A stretch of DNA of 64,000 bases from Allohoeflea poritis (GTDB lineage: Bacteria > Pseudomonadota > Alphaproteobacteria > Rhizobiales > Rhizobiaceae), in assembly GCF_027889715.1 (NCBI RefSeq), contig NZ_JAPJZH010000014.1:62001-126000 (forward strand), written 5' to 3'. Positions 1 through 9,804 of the stretch are shown in pieces. Within the stretch, counting starts at the first letter, position 1. Each line of letters starts with the position of its first letter. A program made the translations under genes and the position numbers. The notes below the pieces were generated by a model that was given only the letters and a program-made list of their open reading frames with translations, had not been told where the DNA came from and did no database searches.

Positions 1-882
1 ATCATCGTAGCCGGCGGCAGCGACCAGGCTGGCGATCTGCCCGAGTTCGGCAATACCCTCGGCGCCGCGTGCGCTGTCTTCGCCGACAACGCGCTCCAGA
101 TTGGATATCGTCTGCGCGCCATCGGCGCCGGCAGCCTCGACGAAAGCGATCACGCGCGCGATGGCCGGTTCGTCCAGACCCGCGCCCTTCGTAAAGTCGC
201 CGCTTTCATCCTTGCGGCCTTCGCCGAGCAGCAGCCGCACGCCTTGCGGGCCGAACTTGTCCAGCTTGTCGATGGCGCGCAGCACCGTCAGGCGCGTTTC
301 GGCGTGGTCGTCGCCGCCGATGCCGATCGCCTCCATGACGCCGTCGAGGACCTTGCGGTTGTTGACCCGGATGACGTAGTCGCCGCGGTCGATGCCGAGC
401 GTCCCCATCGTGTCGGCCATCATCATGCACATCTCGGCATCGGCCTGAACGCCCGCCGCGCCGGCCGTGTCGGCATCGAACTGCATGAACTGGCGGAACC
501 GGCCCGGGCCCGGCTTCTCGTTGCGGAACACCCAGCCGGCGCGGTAGGTGCGGTAGGGCAGCTGGATATCGTTGAAATTCTCGGCAATGTGGCGCGCCAG
601 CGGCGCGGTAAGATCGTAGCGCAGGCTCATCCACTGATCGTCATCATCGGTCAGCGAGAACACGCCCTCATTGGGGCGGTCGCTGTCCGGCAGGAACTTG
701 CCCAGCGCGTCGGTATATTCGAATAGCGGCGTTTCCACCGGATCGAAGCCGTAAAGCTCGAAGACCTTTCGGATACTGCCGATCATCGCCTCGGTGGCGC
801 GGATATCGGCAGCCGAACGGTCGATGAAGCCGCGCGGCAGGCGCGCTTTCAGCTTTTGCGGTTTTTTCTTCTTTTCGCCCAT
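1..882 (-). CDS. hisS: Histidyl-tRNA synthetase, N-terminal 294 codons (runs off the window)
   Basis: Class II aminoacyl-tRNA synthetase that charges tRNA-His in the cytosol. The visible part begins [19 protein letters not shown] and holds the class II core: the YDLTAPLAR segment and the motif 2 region [20 protein letters not shown] followed by MQFDADTAG. The frame is open without a stop from 882 down to base 1, so the C-terminal part, including the anticodon-binding domain, lies outside the window. The start ATG (882-880) comes directly before the lysine-rich N-terminus. The frame does not overlap tag; about 100 bases separate them. Identification rests on the strong match of the motif 2 region to bacterial HisS; the rest cannot be checked here. 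Confidence 0.93.
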   Translation of the reverse strand, partial: MGEKKKKPQKLKARLPRGFIDRSAADIRATEAMIGSIRKVFELYGFDPVETPLFEYTDALGKFLPDSDRPNEGVFSLTDDDDQWMSLRYDLTAPLARHIAENFNDIQLPYRTYRAGWVFRNEKPGPGRFRQFMQFDADTAGAAGVQADAEMCMMMADTMGTLGIDRGDYVIRVNNRKVLDGVMEAIGIGGDDHAETRLTVLRAIDKLDKFGPQGVRLLLGEGRKDESGDFTKGAGLDEPAIARVIAFVEAAGADGAQTISNLERVVGEDSARGAEGIAELGQIASLVAAAGYDD

Positions 883-983
883 GTCGAAGGGTCCGGCGGT
901 AATGTGCTTTTTCTGCTCGGTGAAGCGTTTGCATCAAGCGCGGCTTTCCTAGCCGATTGCATGCACCGCAGCAAGTTTGATTG

Positions 984-1634
984 TCACTGGGCTTGAGCCT
1001 TCGGTTGCGGGCGTTTGAAGGCGCGCCGCGCCGCCTCGACCTCCTCGCGCACATGGCAGCCCTCGATGTGGTCATTGACGAGGCCCATCGCCTGCATGAA
1101 GGCGTAAACCGTCGTCGGCCCGACGAAGCTCCAGCCGCGCTTCTTCAGATCGTTGGAGAGCGCGGTGGACGTCGCCGTCTTGCCCAGTGTCATCAGCGTC
1201 GCGTGGTCGAGCCGGGCAGGGCGGTCTTCCGGCCCCGGCTCATAGGACCAGAAATAGGCGGCGAGCGATCCGAATTCATCGCGCAGCTCCAATGCCCGCT
1301 TGGCGTTGTTGATGGTCGAGACAATCTTGCCGCGGTGGCGGATGATACCGGCGTCGCCGACCAGCCGATCGATGTCGGCCTCGTTGAAACGGGCCACCTG
1401 TTCGAAGTCGAAACCGGCGAAGGCGGCGCGGAAATTCTCGCGCTTGCGCAGGATCGTCAGCCATGAAAGGCCCGACTGGAAGCCTTCAAGGCAGATCTTC
1501 TCGAACAGCCTCTTGTCGTCATCGACGGGCCATCCCCACTCATTGTCGTGATAGTGCAGATAGTCGTCCTTGTTGCCGTACCAGAAACAGCGAAGCTTGC
1601 CGTCCTCGCCTTCGATCAATCCGGAATTTGCCAT
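984..1634 (-). CDS. tag: DNA-3-methyladenine glycosylase I
   Basis: Base-excision repair enzyme that removes 3-methyladenine from alkylated DNA. The 216-residue protein follows E. coli Tag closely: YHDNEWG near residue 28, ICLEGFQSGLSW with the catalytic-site Glu, KRENFRAAF, DAGIIRHRGKI, and KKRGWSFVGPTTVYAFMQAMGLVNDH near the C-terminus. The Cys in LRCFW and the His/Cys of NDHIEGCH fit the structural zinc site known in the family. It is somewhat longer than E. coli Tag, with a short N-terminal lead (MANSGLIEGEDGK) and a basic tail. It is transcribed in the same direction as hisS and divergently from the L,D-transpeptidase. Confidence 0.96.
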   Translation of the reverse strand: MANSGLIEGEDGKLRCFWYGNKDDYLHYHDNEWGWPVDDDKRLFEKICLEGFQSGLSWLTILRKRENFRAAFAGFDFEQVARFNEADIDRLVGDAGIIRHRGKIVSTINNAKRALELRDEFGSLAAYFWSYEPGPEDRPARLDHATLMTLGKTATSTALSNDLKKRGWSFVGPTTVYAFMQAMGLVNDHIEGCHVREEVEAARRAFKRPQPKAQAQ

Positions 1635-1678
1635 GGCATTTCCTCAAAATTCGGTCGTTAACGCTTCATCCATTTCCT

Positions 1679-1693
1679 TTAAGGCTCCGTTAA
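1679..1693 (+). promoter_or_regulatory. CtrA-type binding site (TTAA-N7-TTAA)
   Basis: The sequence TTAAGGCTCCGTTAA lies in the divergent gap between tag and the first L,D-transpeptidase gene and matches the full CtrA consensus TTAA-N7-TTAA with an extra C after the second half. A further TTAA sits 17 bases upstream (1658-1661). CtrA is the cell-cycle master regulator of alphaproteobacteria. Such a site occurs by chance now and then, so the role is inferred from position and from the link of L,D-transpeptidases to polar growth. Confidence 0.5.
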
Positions 1694-1885
1694 CCGGCTT
1701 TATCAACCCGCCGATAACCTTGCCCAAAGCTTTCCCGCACGAATCGCATTTTATCGGATTTGATTCACGTTTGAGTCTCCAAAAGCCGCCAGTGTCGTGG
1801 CCACAACAGTGAATTTGCCGGCGCGTTTTCTTCCGGGAACGCGGGCGGTGGAACTTTGTCTGACGAAAGGTAGAGAGTCCGTCCG

Positions 1886-2617
1886 ATGAACATCAAAACT
1901 CTAATTGTTTCGGCGCTTTGCATCGGTGCCCTGACCTTCGGCGCCAGCGCTCAGGACCGTTACGGCCAGCGCCCGCCGGTTGTCCTCAGCCCCGATCTGA
2001 CCGCGCCATGGGTTACCCAGTTGCGGCAGAAGGGCACGGCCCATGGCGCCGGCACCGTGGTGCGCAAGCGCCGTGCGATCAGCCGGCAGACGGTGAACCG
2101 GCGGCACAATACGCGCGTCGCCTCGGTTCGTTCGTCCCGCGCCAAGCAGACGCCCCAGATGAACCCCGTCTATCTGCCGCAGCTGGTCGACTATGCGACC
2201 AGCCAGAAGCCGGGCACGATCGTCATCGACACGCCCAACCGTTTCCTCTACCTGGTGCTCGGCAACGGCAAGGCGCGTCGCTATGGCGTCGGCGTCGGCA
2301 AGCCGGGCTTCGAATGGGCCGGCACCCACCGCGTCACCCGCAAGGCGGAATGGCCGGACTGGCGCCCGCCTGCACAGATGATCGAGCGCGAAAAGAAGAA
2401 GGGCCGTATCCTGCCGACCTTCATGCCGGGCGGCCCTGCCAACCCCATGGGCGCGAGGGCGCTCTATCTAGGCTCGACCCTTTACCGTATCCACGGCACC
2501 AACCAGCCCTGGACCATCGGCGCTGCAGTATCCTCGGGTTGCATCCGTATGCGCAATGAGGATGTCGTCGACCTTTATGAACGGGTTGGCAACGGCACCA
2601 AGGTCATTGTGATCTAG
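1886..2617 (+). CDS. L,D-transpeptidase (YkuD domain), first of a tandem pair
   Basis: Periplasmic peptidoglycan cross-linking enzyme of the YkuD family. The 243-residue protein has a signal peptide (MNIKTLIVSALCIGALTFGASA) and a basic linker, then a YkuD domain from about residue 110 to the end. The catalytic motif is complete: His203 in RIHGTNQPWTIG and Cys219 in SSGCIRMRNEDV. The stretch KAEWPDWRPPAQMIEREKKK is shared with its neighbour and is typical of rhizobial members. The next gene is a clear paralogue, which suggests tandem duplication. The upstream gap holds a CtrA-type site, and a hairpin follows the stop. Whether it makes 3-3 cross-links or attaches a protein to peptidoglycan cannot be told from sequence. 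Confidence 0.95.
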   Translation: MNIKTLIVSALCIGALTFGASAQDRYGQRPPVVLSPDLTAPWVTQLRQKGTAHGAGTVVRKRRAISRQTVNRRHNTRVASVRSSRAKQTPQMNPVYLPQLVDYATSQKPGTIVIDTPNRFLYLVLGNGKARRYGVGVGKPGFEWAGTHRVTRKAEWPDWRPPAQMIEREKKKGRILPTFMPGGPANPMGARALYLGSTLYRIHGTNQPWTIGAAVSSGCIRMRNEDVVDLYERVGNGTKVIVI

Positions 2618-2654
2618 GGCTGCTCCGGCTCAAACCAGGGATGCATCAAATGCG

Positions 2655-2682
2655 GGGGATCGGAAGTAATATTCCGGTCCCC
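2655..2682 (+). terminator. Hairpin after the first L,D-transpeptidase
   Basis: Eleven paired bases (2655-2665 with 2672-2682, one G-U pair) enclose a 6-base loop and are followed by TTAAATATT. The T-tract is weak, so it may be a leaky terminator between the two paralogues. Confidence 0.5.
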
Positions 2683-2766
2683 TTAAATATTCAGTGGTAG
2701 ATTTTCGCAACAGCCGCCGCCCGATCGCGATCACTTTCTCATTATTTTCAGTCTCAATTCTTGAAA

Positions 2767-2791
2767 GCCGGCGTATCAATGGTACGCTGGC
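2767..2791 (+). other. Leader hairpin upstream of the second L,D-transpeptidase
   Basis: GCCGGCGTA (2767-2775) pairs with TACGCTGGC (2783-2791) with one G-U pair and a 7-base loop. It sits about 10 bases before the AGAAGGGGGAG ribosome-binding stretch. It could be a 5' UTR stem or an operator; no function can be assigned. Confidence 0.35.
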
Positions 2792-2813
2792 GGCAACAAA
2801 CAGAAGGGGGAGA

Positions 2814-3512
2814 ATGACAGTGAGGAAATACGTATCTCCGTTGCTCGTTGTCACGCTGGTCGTCATATCGGTCGCAGCGACGGGCGTTGCGAACGCGTTC
2901 ATGCGCGACGAAGCGCTGGCCCGCCAGGACACCGGTACCGATGTCATCCAGGTATCGACCAAACGGCCCAAGCAGCAGTTTCTTCGCAAGAAAGTCCGGC
3001 TTGATACGAAAGAACGTCCGGGCACGATCATCATCGATACGAGCCGCAAGTTTCTCTACTTCGTAGAGGGCAATGGCCGTGCGACGCGCTACGGCGTCGG
3101 CGTCGGGCGCGAAGGTTTCGGCTGGGCGGGAACGGTCAAGGTCGGGCGCAAGGCCGAATGGCCGGACTGGCGCCCGCCGGCCCAGATGATCGCCCGCGAG
3201 CGTAAAAAGGGCCGCATCATTCCGACCTACATGAAGGGCGGCATCAACAACCCGCTAGGCGCGCGTGCCCTTTACCTCCACCGGGGTGGACGCGACACCA
3301 TCTACCGCATCCATGGCACCAACCAGCCCTGGACGATCGGGCAGAACATGTCGTCCGGCTGTATCCGCATGATGAACAGCGACGTGAAGCACCTTTATCG
3401 GCGCACGCCCGTCGGCGCGAAAGTCATCGTCATCGGCCCGAACGGCCGCGGCGCTTCCCGCTACTACACGGAACGCGGGGTCGACATTCTGGCGACCATA
3501 TTCCGCAACTGA
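2814..3512 (+). CDS. L,D-transpeptidase (YkuD domain), second of a tandem pair
   Basis: Paralogue of the preceding gene, 232 residues. The frame is open further upstream, but the ATG at 2814 is chosen because GGGGGAG lies directly before it and because it yields a proper membrane/signal segment (residues about 6-28: VSPLLVVTLVVISVAATGVA). The YkuD domain starts near residue 70. The catalytic residues are His167 (RIHGTNQPWTIG) and Cys183 (SSGCIRMMNSDV). Compared with its neighbour the linker is shorter and there is a C-terminal extension (RGASRYYTERGVDILATIF). It ends just before a strong bidirectional terminator. Confidence 0.95.
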   Translation: MTVRKYVSPLLVVTLVVISVAATGVANAFMRDEALARQDTGTDVIQVSTKRPKQQFLRKKVRLDTKERPGTIIIDTSRKFLYFVEGNGRATRYGVGVGREGFGWAGTVKVGRKAEWPDWRPPAQMIARERKKGRIIPTYMKGGINNPLGARALYLHRGGRDTIYRIHGTNQPWTIGQNMSSGCIRMMNSDVKHLYRRTPVGAKVIVIGPNGRGASRYYTERGVDILATIFRN

Positions 3513-3530
3513 CGAGGCTTCGAGATTAAA

Positions 3531-3565
3531 AAAGGCCGCGGATGGTCGAGCCATCCGCGGCCTTT
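3531..3565. terminator. Bidirectional rho-independent terminator
   Basis: AAAGGCCGCGGATGG (3531-3545) pairs perfectly with CCATCCGCGGCCTTT (3551-3565) around a 5-base loop, with A and T runs on the two sides. It serves the converging L,D-transpeptidase and DoxX genes. Confidence 0.92.
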
Positions 3566-3587
3566 TCGTTGCGCTTTGTTCGTTCGG

Positions 3588-3974
3588 TCAGCCGGCGCGG
3601 CGCGCGTCGACCGAGATGCTGCCCGGGCCGGTTGCCGCCAGTATCAGGAAGCCGCCCGCGATCGTCAGGTTCTTCATGAACATGATCGACTCGATCTGAT
3701 CGCCGAAATCGAAATGCGCCATCACACCGGAGGCAAGACAAAACAGTGCCAGCAGATAGGCGGCCGGCGCAGTCATGAAGCCGACCAGGATTGCTATGCC
3801 AGCCACCAGTTCGAATATGCCGACCAGCCACGCCATCAGGCCGGCCATCGGCAATCCGAGGGCCCCAAAATAGGCAGCAGTTCCCGCCGCGTCGCCCAGC
3901 TTGGTCAGCCCCGCCATGATGAACATTATGGACAGCAAAATCCGCCCGATGAGAATGATTGTCGAATTTGACAT
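3588..3974 (-). CDS. DoxX family membrane protein
   Basis: Small integral membrane protein of 128 residues with four predicted hydrophobic segments (about residues 5-25, 45-67, 70-92 and 105-120), the usual DoxX/SURF4-like layout; FIMAGLTKLGD and GIFELVAGIAILVGF are typical. The start at 3974 (MSNSTIIL) is preceded by AGAAAGGGGGAGAATC, an excellent ribosome-binding site; longer in-frame versions lack one. DoxX proteins are often linked to thiol or redox stress, but the biochemical role here is not established. It is divergent from a glutathione transferase gene across a gap with a 25-bp palindrome, hinting at shared control. Confidence 0.88.
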   Translation of the reverse strand: MSNSTIILIGRILLSIMFIMAGLTKLGDAAGTAAYFGALGLPMAGLMAWLVGIFELVAGIAILVGFMTAPAAYLLALFCLASGVMAHFDFGDQIESIMFMKNLTIAGGFLILAATGPGSISVDARRAG

Positions 3975-4029
3975 GATTCTCCCCCTTTCTGTGGCCGGAA
4001 ATATAGATCGCTGCATTGCCGTGGATAGC

Positions 4030-4054
4030 TGAACAATCTGCAACAGATTGTTCA
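4030..4054. promoter_or_regulatory. 25-bp perfect palindrome, likely operator
   Basis: TGAACAATCTG (4030-4040) and its exact complement CAGATTGTTCA (4044-4054) flank the spacer CAA. It lies between the divergent doxX and GST genes, 55 bases before the former and about 100 before the latter. The perfection and spacing suit a dimeric repressor (MarR/TetR-like in form). It has no T-tract, so it is not a terminator. The regulator is not in the window. Confidence 0.65.
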
Positions 4055-4154
4055 TTAATTGATGACTATGCAGAGGTGCGCCGCCTGTCGTTAAACTCCG
4101 CATACGGAGAATCTTTCGAATCCAGAGACATCAACAAACACGGGATACCCTTAA

Positions 4155-4862
4155 ATGACCGCGCTGAAATCCTTCCCGATCGCCGGACGCTGGAAGCCGA
4201 GCGACGACAGCAAGATCCAGCTCTATTCCTTTCCGACGCCCAATGGCGTCAAGGTTTCGATTGCGTTGGAAGAGCTGGGCCTGCCCTATGAGGCGCACCT
4301 CGCCCATATCGGCAAGGACGACCAGAAAACACCCGAATTCCTGTCGCTGAGCCCGAACGGCAAGATACCGGCCATCATCGATCCAGACGGACCCGGCGGA
4401 CAGCCGATCGGCATTTTCGAATCCGGCGCCATCCTGCTCTATCTCGCCGACAAGACGGGCAAACTGATCCCGGCAGATCCGGCGGCCCGGTTGGAATGCA
4501 TCCAGTGGCTGTTCTTCCAGATGGCGAGCGTCGGTCCGATGTTCGGGCAACTCGGCCACTTCTACAAATTCGCGGCCGACAAGATCAGCGATCCCTATCC
4601 GACGGAACGCTATATGAACGAGACGAAGCGCCTGCTCGGCGTACTGGAGGGGCGCCTGACCGGCCGCCAGTGGATCATGGGCGATGAATACACCATCGCC
4701 GATATCGCGATTTTCCCTTGGGTGCGCACGGTGCGCGACTTCTACGAGGCCGGCGAGGCGGTTGGGCTCGGCGATCTGTCGAACGTGACCGGCTGGCTTG
4801 AGCGCTGCCTTGAACGCCCCGCCTCCCAGAAGGGCATGAAGATCCCCGAGATCCCGCAATAA
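4155..4862 (+). CDS. Glutathione S-transferase, YfcG/YghU (Nu-class) type
   Basis: Cytosolic glutathione transferase-fold protein of 235 residues. The N-terminal thioredoxin-fold domain (about 20-105) contains YSFPTPNGVKVSIALEELG, the FLSLSPNGKIPAI loop and ESGAILLYLADKTG, which carries the Glu-Ser pair that binds the glutathione gamma-glutamyl group. The all-helical C-terminal domain ends with the conserved helix MGDEYTIADIAIFPWV. The TPNG motif replacing a catalytic Ser/Cys/Tyr is the mark of the Nu class, known for disulfide-bond reductase activity rather than conjugation. It is divergent from doxX and terminated by the hairpin shared with groEL. Confidence 0.9.
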   Translation: MTALKSFPIAGRWKPSDDSKIQLYSFPTPNGVKVSIALEELGLPYEAHLAHIGKDDQKTPEFLSLSPNGKIPAIIDPDGPGGQPIGIFESGAILLYLADKTGKLIPADPAARLECIQWLFFQMASVGPMFGQLGHFYKFAADKISDPYPTERYMNETKRLLGVLEGRLTGRQWIMGDEYTIADIAIFPWVRTVRDFYEAGEAVGLGDLSNVTGWLERCLERPASQKGMKIPEIPQ

Positions 4863-4889
4863 AACGGGACCGTTTCCGGGCAACAAAAA

Positions 4890-4910
4890 AAGGCGGCCAT
4901 TGGCCGCCTT
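4890..4910. terminator. Bidirectional terminator between GST gene and groEL
   Basis: AAGGCGGCC (4890-4898) pairs with GGCCGCCTT (4902-4910) around ATT, with an A run before and TTTT after. Both converging genes end within 30 bases of it. Confidence 0.9.
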
Positions 4911-4933
4911 TTCGTATTTCGTATGGACGGGAC

Positions 4934-6583
<1,650 letters not shown>

Positions 6584-6642
6584 TCATTTCTGGGCGGTAA
6601 GCCCGTACGCTTTAATGGGGATCGAATTTGTTGGGGATCGGA

Positions 6643-6939
6643 TTAGCCGATAACGCCCATGATGTCGGATTCCTTCATGATAAGAAGGTCTTCGCCATTG
6701 AGCTTGACTTCGGTGCCGGACCACTTTCCGAACAGGATGCGGTCGCCGGCCTTGACGTCCATGGCGACGACGTTGCCGCTGTCGTCGCGAGCGCCGGTGC
6801 CGACAGCGACAACTTCGCCTTCGGACGGCTTTTCTTTTGCGGTGTCGGGAATGATGATGCCACCGGCCGTTTTTTCTTCCGAATCAACGCGGCGCACAAC
6901 AACACGGTCATGCAGGGGACGGAAATTCACTTTTGCCAT
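6643..6939 (-). CDS. groES: Co-chaperonin GroES (Hsp10)
   Basis: Heptameric lid of the GroEL chamber, 98 residues. It starts [19 protein letters not shown] and contains the mobile loop [18 protein letters not shown] and the roof segment. The C-terminus [14 protein letters not shown] is typical. First gene of the groESL operon, preceded by a CIRCE operator and a promoter. Confidence 0.99.
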   Translation of the reverse strand: MAKVNFRPLHDRVVVRRVDSEEKTAGGIIIPDTAKEKPSEGEVVAVGTGARDDSGNVVAMDVKAGDRILFGKWSGTEVKLNGEDLLIMKESDIMGVIG

Positions 6940-6994
6940 TGTCTATACCCTCGATCAAATGACAGGACCGGACGGGCGTCCGGTCTATTGACTG

Positions 6995-7021
6995 CTAGCA
7001 CTCACAAAGGGAGAGTGCTAA
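6995..7021. promoter_or_regulatory. CIRCE element (HrcA operator) of groESL
   Basis: CTAGCACTC (6995-7003), nine spacer bases, GAGTGCTAA (7013-7021): the CIRCE consensus with one mismatch (C for T at the first base). It lies just downstream of the predicted start point of the groES transcript, where HrcA would block transcription at normal temperature. Confidence 0.96.
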
Positions 7022-7030
7022 TCGAGGCAC

Positions 7031-7059
7031 GACTTAGTGATGATCGATACGGGAGTCAA
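7031..7059 (-). promoter_or_regulatory. groESL promoter
   Basis: On the minus strand, CTTGACT supplies a -35 (TTGACT, 7059-7054) and TAAGTC a -10 (7036-7031) with a 17-base spacer, putting the start point next to CIRCE. The CTTGAC -35 is compatible with RpoH as well as the housekeeping sigma factor. Confidence 0.6.
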
Positions 7060-7250
7060 GATTTATTGCCGAAATTTAAGGCAATGGGTTCAGCATCGTA
7101 AACGGATTGCCGAAACCCGACTTGCAGCCCGCAGATAATGTGCGCCGTCGGCCGATTCAAGATGCTTCATCGCAATCAATGGGGCTTGTATTCTTGCCGC
7201 CAATGGTCAATGTCTCGCACCTGACCGCACCGGAACCGTCCTGGACACAA

Positions 7251-8099
7251 ATGCCCGACAGACTGAACAGACTTGCCGACCTGAATGCCAAATATGACGT
7301 GATCTTCTGCGACGTGTGGGGGGTGCTGCACAATGGCGTCGAAGCGCGGCATTTTGCCGGCGAGGCGTTGAGCGCCTTCCGGCGTCAGGGCGGCGTCGTC
7401 GTGCTCCTGACAAACTCTCCGCGTCGCAGGGCAGGCGTGAAGGATCAACTCGGACATATCGGCGTCGATCCCGAAGCCTATGACCGCATCATCACGTCCG
7501 GGGACGTGACGCGTGACCTGATCAGGGACGGCGCCAAAGACGTTTACTTCATCGGCCCTGATCGCGATTATGCGCTGCTTGACGGCCTTGATGTCAATGT
7601 CACCGGCCTTGAGGAGGCGGGTGCCGTGGTCTGTACCGGCCTTTATGACGATGAAAATGAAAAGCCGGATGAATATGTTTCGATCCTGCGTGACTTCAGG
7701 GAGCGCGACCTGCCCTTCATCTGCGCCAATCCCGATCTTGTGGTCGAGCGGGGCCATCGGCTGATACCCTGTGCCGGATCGATTGCCGCGCTCTATCGCG
7801 ATATGGGCGGTCGCACGAAGATTTCCGGCAAGCCGCACAAGCCGATCTATGAGGCGGCCTTGACCGCAGCGCTTGACCTGCGGCCGGATGTCGAGAAGGC
7901 GCGCATACTGGCCATTGGCGATGGCTTGCCGACCGATGTGAAGGGCGCACAGGATTTCGGCCTCGATCTTTTGTATATTTCAGACGGCATCCATGCGCGC
8001 GAATATACCGACGGCGCCGTGGTTGACGAGCGCAGACTTCAAGCGTTCCTTGTCGATCATGACGCCCGTCCGGTCCGCTGGATGCAGCGCTTGAGGTAG
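7251..8099 (+). CDS. HAD-superfamily hydrolase, class IIA (TIGR01459 type)
   Basis: Phosphatase-fold protein of unknown substrate that is regularly found beside ribF in rhizobia. From the ATG at 7251 it has 282 residues: motif I DVWGVLHNG at 21-29 with the nucleophile Asp, motif II in LLTNSPRR, GKPHKPIYEAA with the motif III Lys, and motif IV GDGLPTDVKGA. The frame is open upstream (ATG at 7203, others before), but the upstream residues look non-coding and the family begins just before motif I; no start has a strong ribosome-binding site. It ends four bases before ribF, so they are likely co-transcribed. Confidence 0.9.
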   Translation: MPDRLNRLADLNAKYDVIFCDVWGVLHNGVEARHFAGEALSAFRRQGGVVVLLTNSPRRRAGVKDQLGHIGVDPEAYDRIITSGDVTRDLIRDGAKDVYFIGPDRDYALLDGLDVNVTGLEEAGAVVCTGLYDDENEKPDEYVSILRDFRERDLPFICANPDLVVERGHRLIPCAGSIAALYRDMGGRTKISGKPHKPIYEAALTAALDLRPDVEKARILAIGDGLPTDVKGAQDFGLDLLYISDGIHAREYTDGAVVDERRLQAFLVDHDARPVRWMQRLR

Positions 8100-8103
8100 G
8101 TGG

Positions 8104-9099
8104 ATGTCAGAGGCGACTGGTCCGATCCCGCGAATAGATACGCTGGCCGGTGTTCCGTCCACGATGCGGGGCTGCGTCGTGGCGATCGGCAATTTCGACG
8201 GCGTGCATCGCGGCCATCAGGCGGTTCTTCAAGAGGCGCTGGACGAGGCCGACAGGCATGCGGCGCCGGCGGTTCTCCTGACCTTCGAGCCGCATCCGCG
8301 CACCGTTTTCAAACCGGAGGCGCCGGTGTTCCGGCTGACGCCCGCCCCGCTGAAGGCCCGGTTGGCCGCCGCCATGGGCTTTTCCGCCGTCGTCGAGCTT
8401 CCATTCACACGCGAATTTGCGCAGAGAACCGCCGAAGCCTTCGTCGATGAGGTGCTGGTCGAGGAGCTTGGCATTCGCCATGTCGTTACCGGCTTCAATT
8501 TCCATTTCGGCCGGCAACGGCAGGGCAGTCCGGAATTTCTCGTTGCCGCCGGGGAAAAGCGCGGTTTCGGCGTCACCGTCGTCGAGCCCTATCAGGACGA
8601 AAACGCCGAACTGATTTCGTCCAGTCGCATACGGGACTGCCTGAAAGACGGCGATGTTTCCGAGGCGGCGGGGCTTCTGGGCTACCACTATACGGTCGAA
8701 GCCAGGGTTCTGAAGGGCAAGCAACTGGGCCGTACGCTCGGTTTTCCGACGGCCAATATGGCGCTGCCAAGCGAAGCCGGGCTGCGCACCGGCATATACG
8801 CGGTGCGCTTCGGCCGCGAGGACGGAACATTCCGCGATGGCGTCGCCAGCTTCGGCTACCGGCCGACCGTGGACAGCGACGGCGCGCCGTTGCTCGAGAC
8901 CTATGTCTTCGATTTCGGCGGTGATCTTTATGACGAGACCTGTTCGGTCGCATTTTTCTCGCATCTGCGCGACGAAGTGAAATTCGACGGCCTTGAGCCG
9001 CTGGTCGCGCAGATGAAGCGCGATGCTGAGGAGGCCAGGGCCGCCCTGCAGGCCATACGGCCCCTTTCAGGTCTCGATCAGGCCGTGGCCTTTGGCTGA
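8104..9099 (+). CDS. ribF: Bifunctional riboflavin kinase / FAD synthetase
   Basis: Converts riboflavin to FMN and then FAD. Of the 331 residues, the N-terminal half is the nucleotidyltransferase (FAD synthetase) domain with GNFDGVHRGH at 29-38 (HxGH-like motif), FEPHPRTVF, VVTGFNFHFGRQRQG and ISSSRIRDCL. The C-terminal half is the flavokinase domain with GKQLGRTLGFPTANM, GIYAV and LETYVFDFGGDLYDE. GAGGTAGGTGG precedes the ATG. It is packed between the HAD gene and two dehydrogenase genes. Confidence 0.97.
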   Translation: MSEATGPIPRIDTLAGVPSTMRGCVVAIGNFDGVHRGHQAVLQEALDEADRHAAPAVLLTFEPHPRTVFKPEAPVFRLTPAPLKARLAAAMGFSAVVELPFTREFAQRTAEAFVDEVLVEELGIRHVVTGFNFHFGRQRQGSPEFLVAAGEKRGFGVTVVEPYQDENAELISSSRIRDCLKDGDVSEAAGLLGYHYTVEARVLKGKQLGRTLGFPTANMALPSEAGLRTGIYAVRFGREDGTFRDGVASFGYRPTVDSDGAPLLETYVFDFGGDLYDETCSVAFFSHLRDEVKFDGLEPLVAQMKRDAEEARAALQAIRPLSGLDQAVAFG

Positions 9100-9105
9100 A
9101 ATATC

Positions 9106-9804
9106 ATGAACGGCATGCCGACAGCACTCATCACCGGCGGAACGTCCGGCATAGGCCTGGCGCTGGCACAGCGGCTGGCTGGCGGTCACTGCCTCGTGCT
9201 GACCGGCCGGGGCGACGGCGCCGGATTGCCTGTCGATGCCCTCTTCGTCAAGGCGGATCTGTCGCGGCCCGAAGAGGCGGTGGAGACCGTCGCATCGGCG
9301 CTGAGGAGCGCAGGGGTGAGCTCTCTGTCAAAACTGATCCTCAATGCCGGCACCGGAACCTATGCGCAAGCCGATGCCGAGGATGCGGCAACAATCCGCC
9401 GCACGCTGGATGTAAATCTCGTCGCCTCGGTGCTCATGGCCCACCGTCTGGCGCCGCTTCTTGAGGAGGGCCGGGGCAGGCTGGTGCTGATCGGCTCCGT
9501 TGCCCATCGCGGATCGGCCAATATGCCGTCCTATGCGGCTTCGAAAGCGGGATTGACGGGTCTTGCCCGTTCGCTGCGGGCCGAATGGGACGGCCGGATC
9601 GGTGTGCAGATCATCCATCCGGGCCCGACGCGAACGCCGATGCATGAAAAGGCCGGCTACGATCCGGGCGGGCTGGAGAAGATGTTCTTTTCCGCCGATG
9701 CCATGGCCGACGAAGTGGCCCGGCTGATGGAAACCGGCCGTCCGGGGGCAACGGTCATTTTCGGCGCCAGGATCCGTCGCCTGCTCACGGGAAAGCCGTC
9801 ATGA
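9106..9804 (+). CDS. Short-chain dehydrogenase/reductase
   Basis: Classical SDR of 232 residues. TGGTSGIG near the N-terminus binds the nucleotide, LNAGTGTY corresponds to the NNAG motif, SVAHRGSANMPSYAASKAGL carries the catalytic Ser and the YxxxK pair, and HPGPTRTPM follows. The substrate is unknown. The stop codon overlaps the ATG of the next SDR (ATGA), so the two are translationally coupled and probably act on related substrates, perhaps as a heteromer. Confidence 0.85.
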   Translation: MNGMPTALITGGTSGIGLALAQRLAGGHCLVLTGRGDGAGLPVDALFVKADLSRPEEAVETVASALRSAGVSSLSKLILNAGTGTYAQADAEDAATIRRTLDVNLVASVLMAHRLAPLLEEGRGRLVLIGSVAHRGSANMPSYAASKAGLTGLARSLRAEWDGRIGVQIIHPGPTRTPMHEKAGYDPGGLEKMFFSADAMADEVARLMETGRPGATVIFGARIRRLLTGKPS

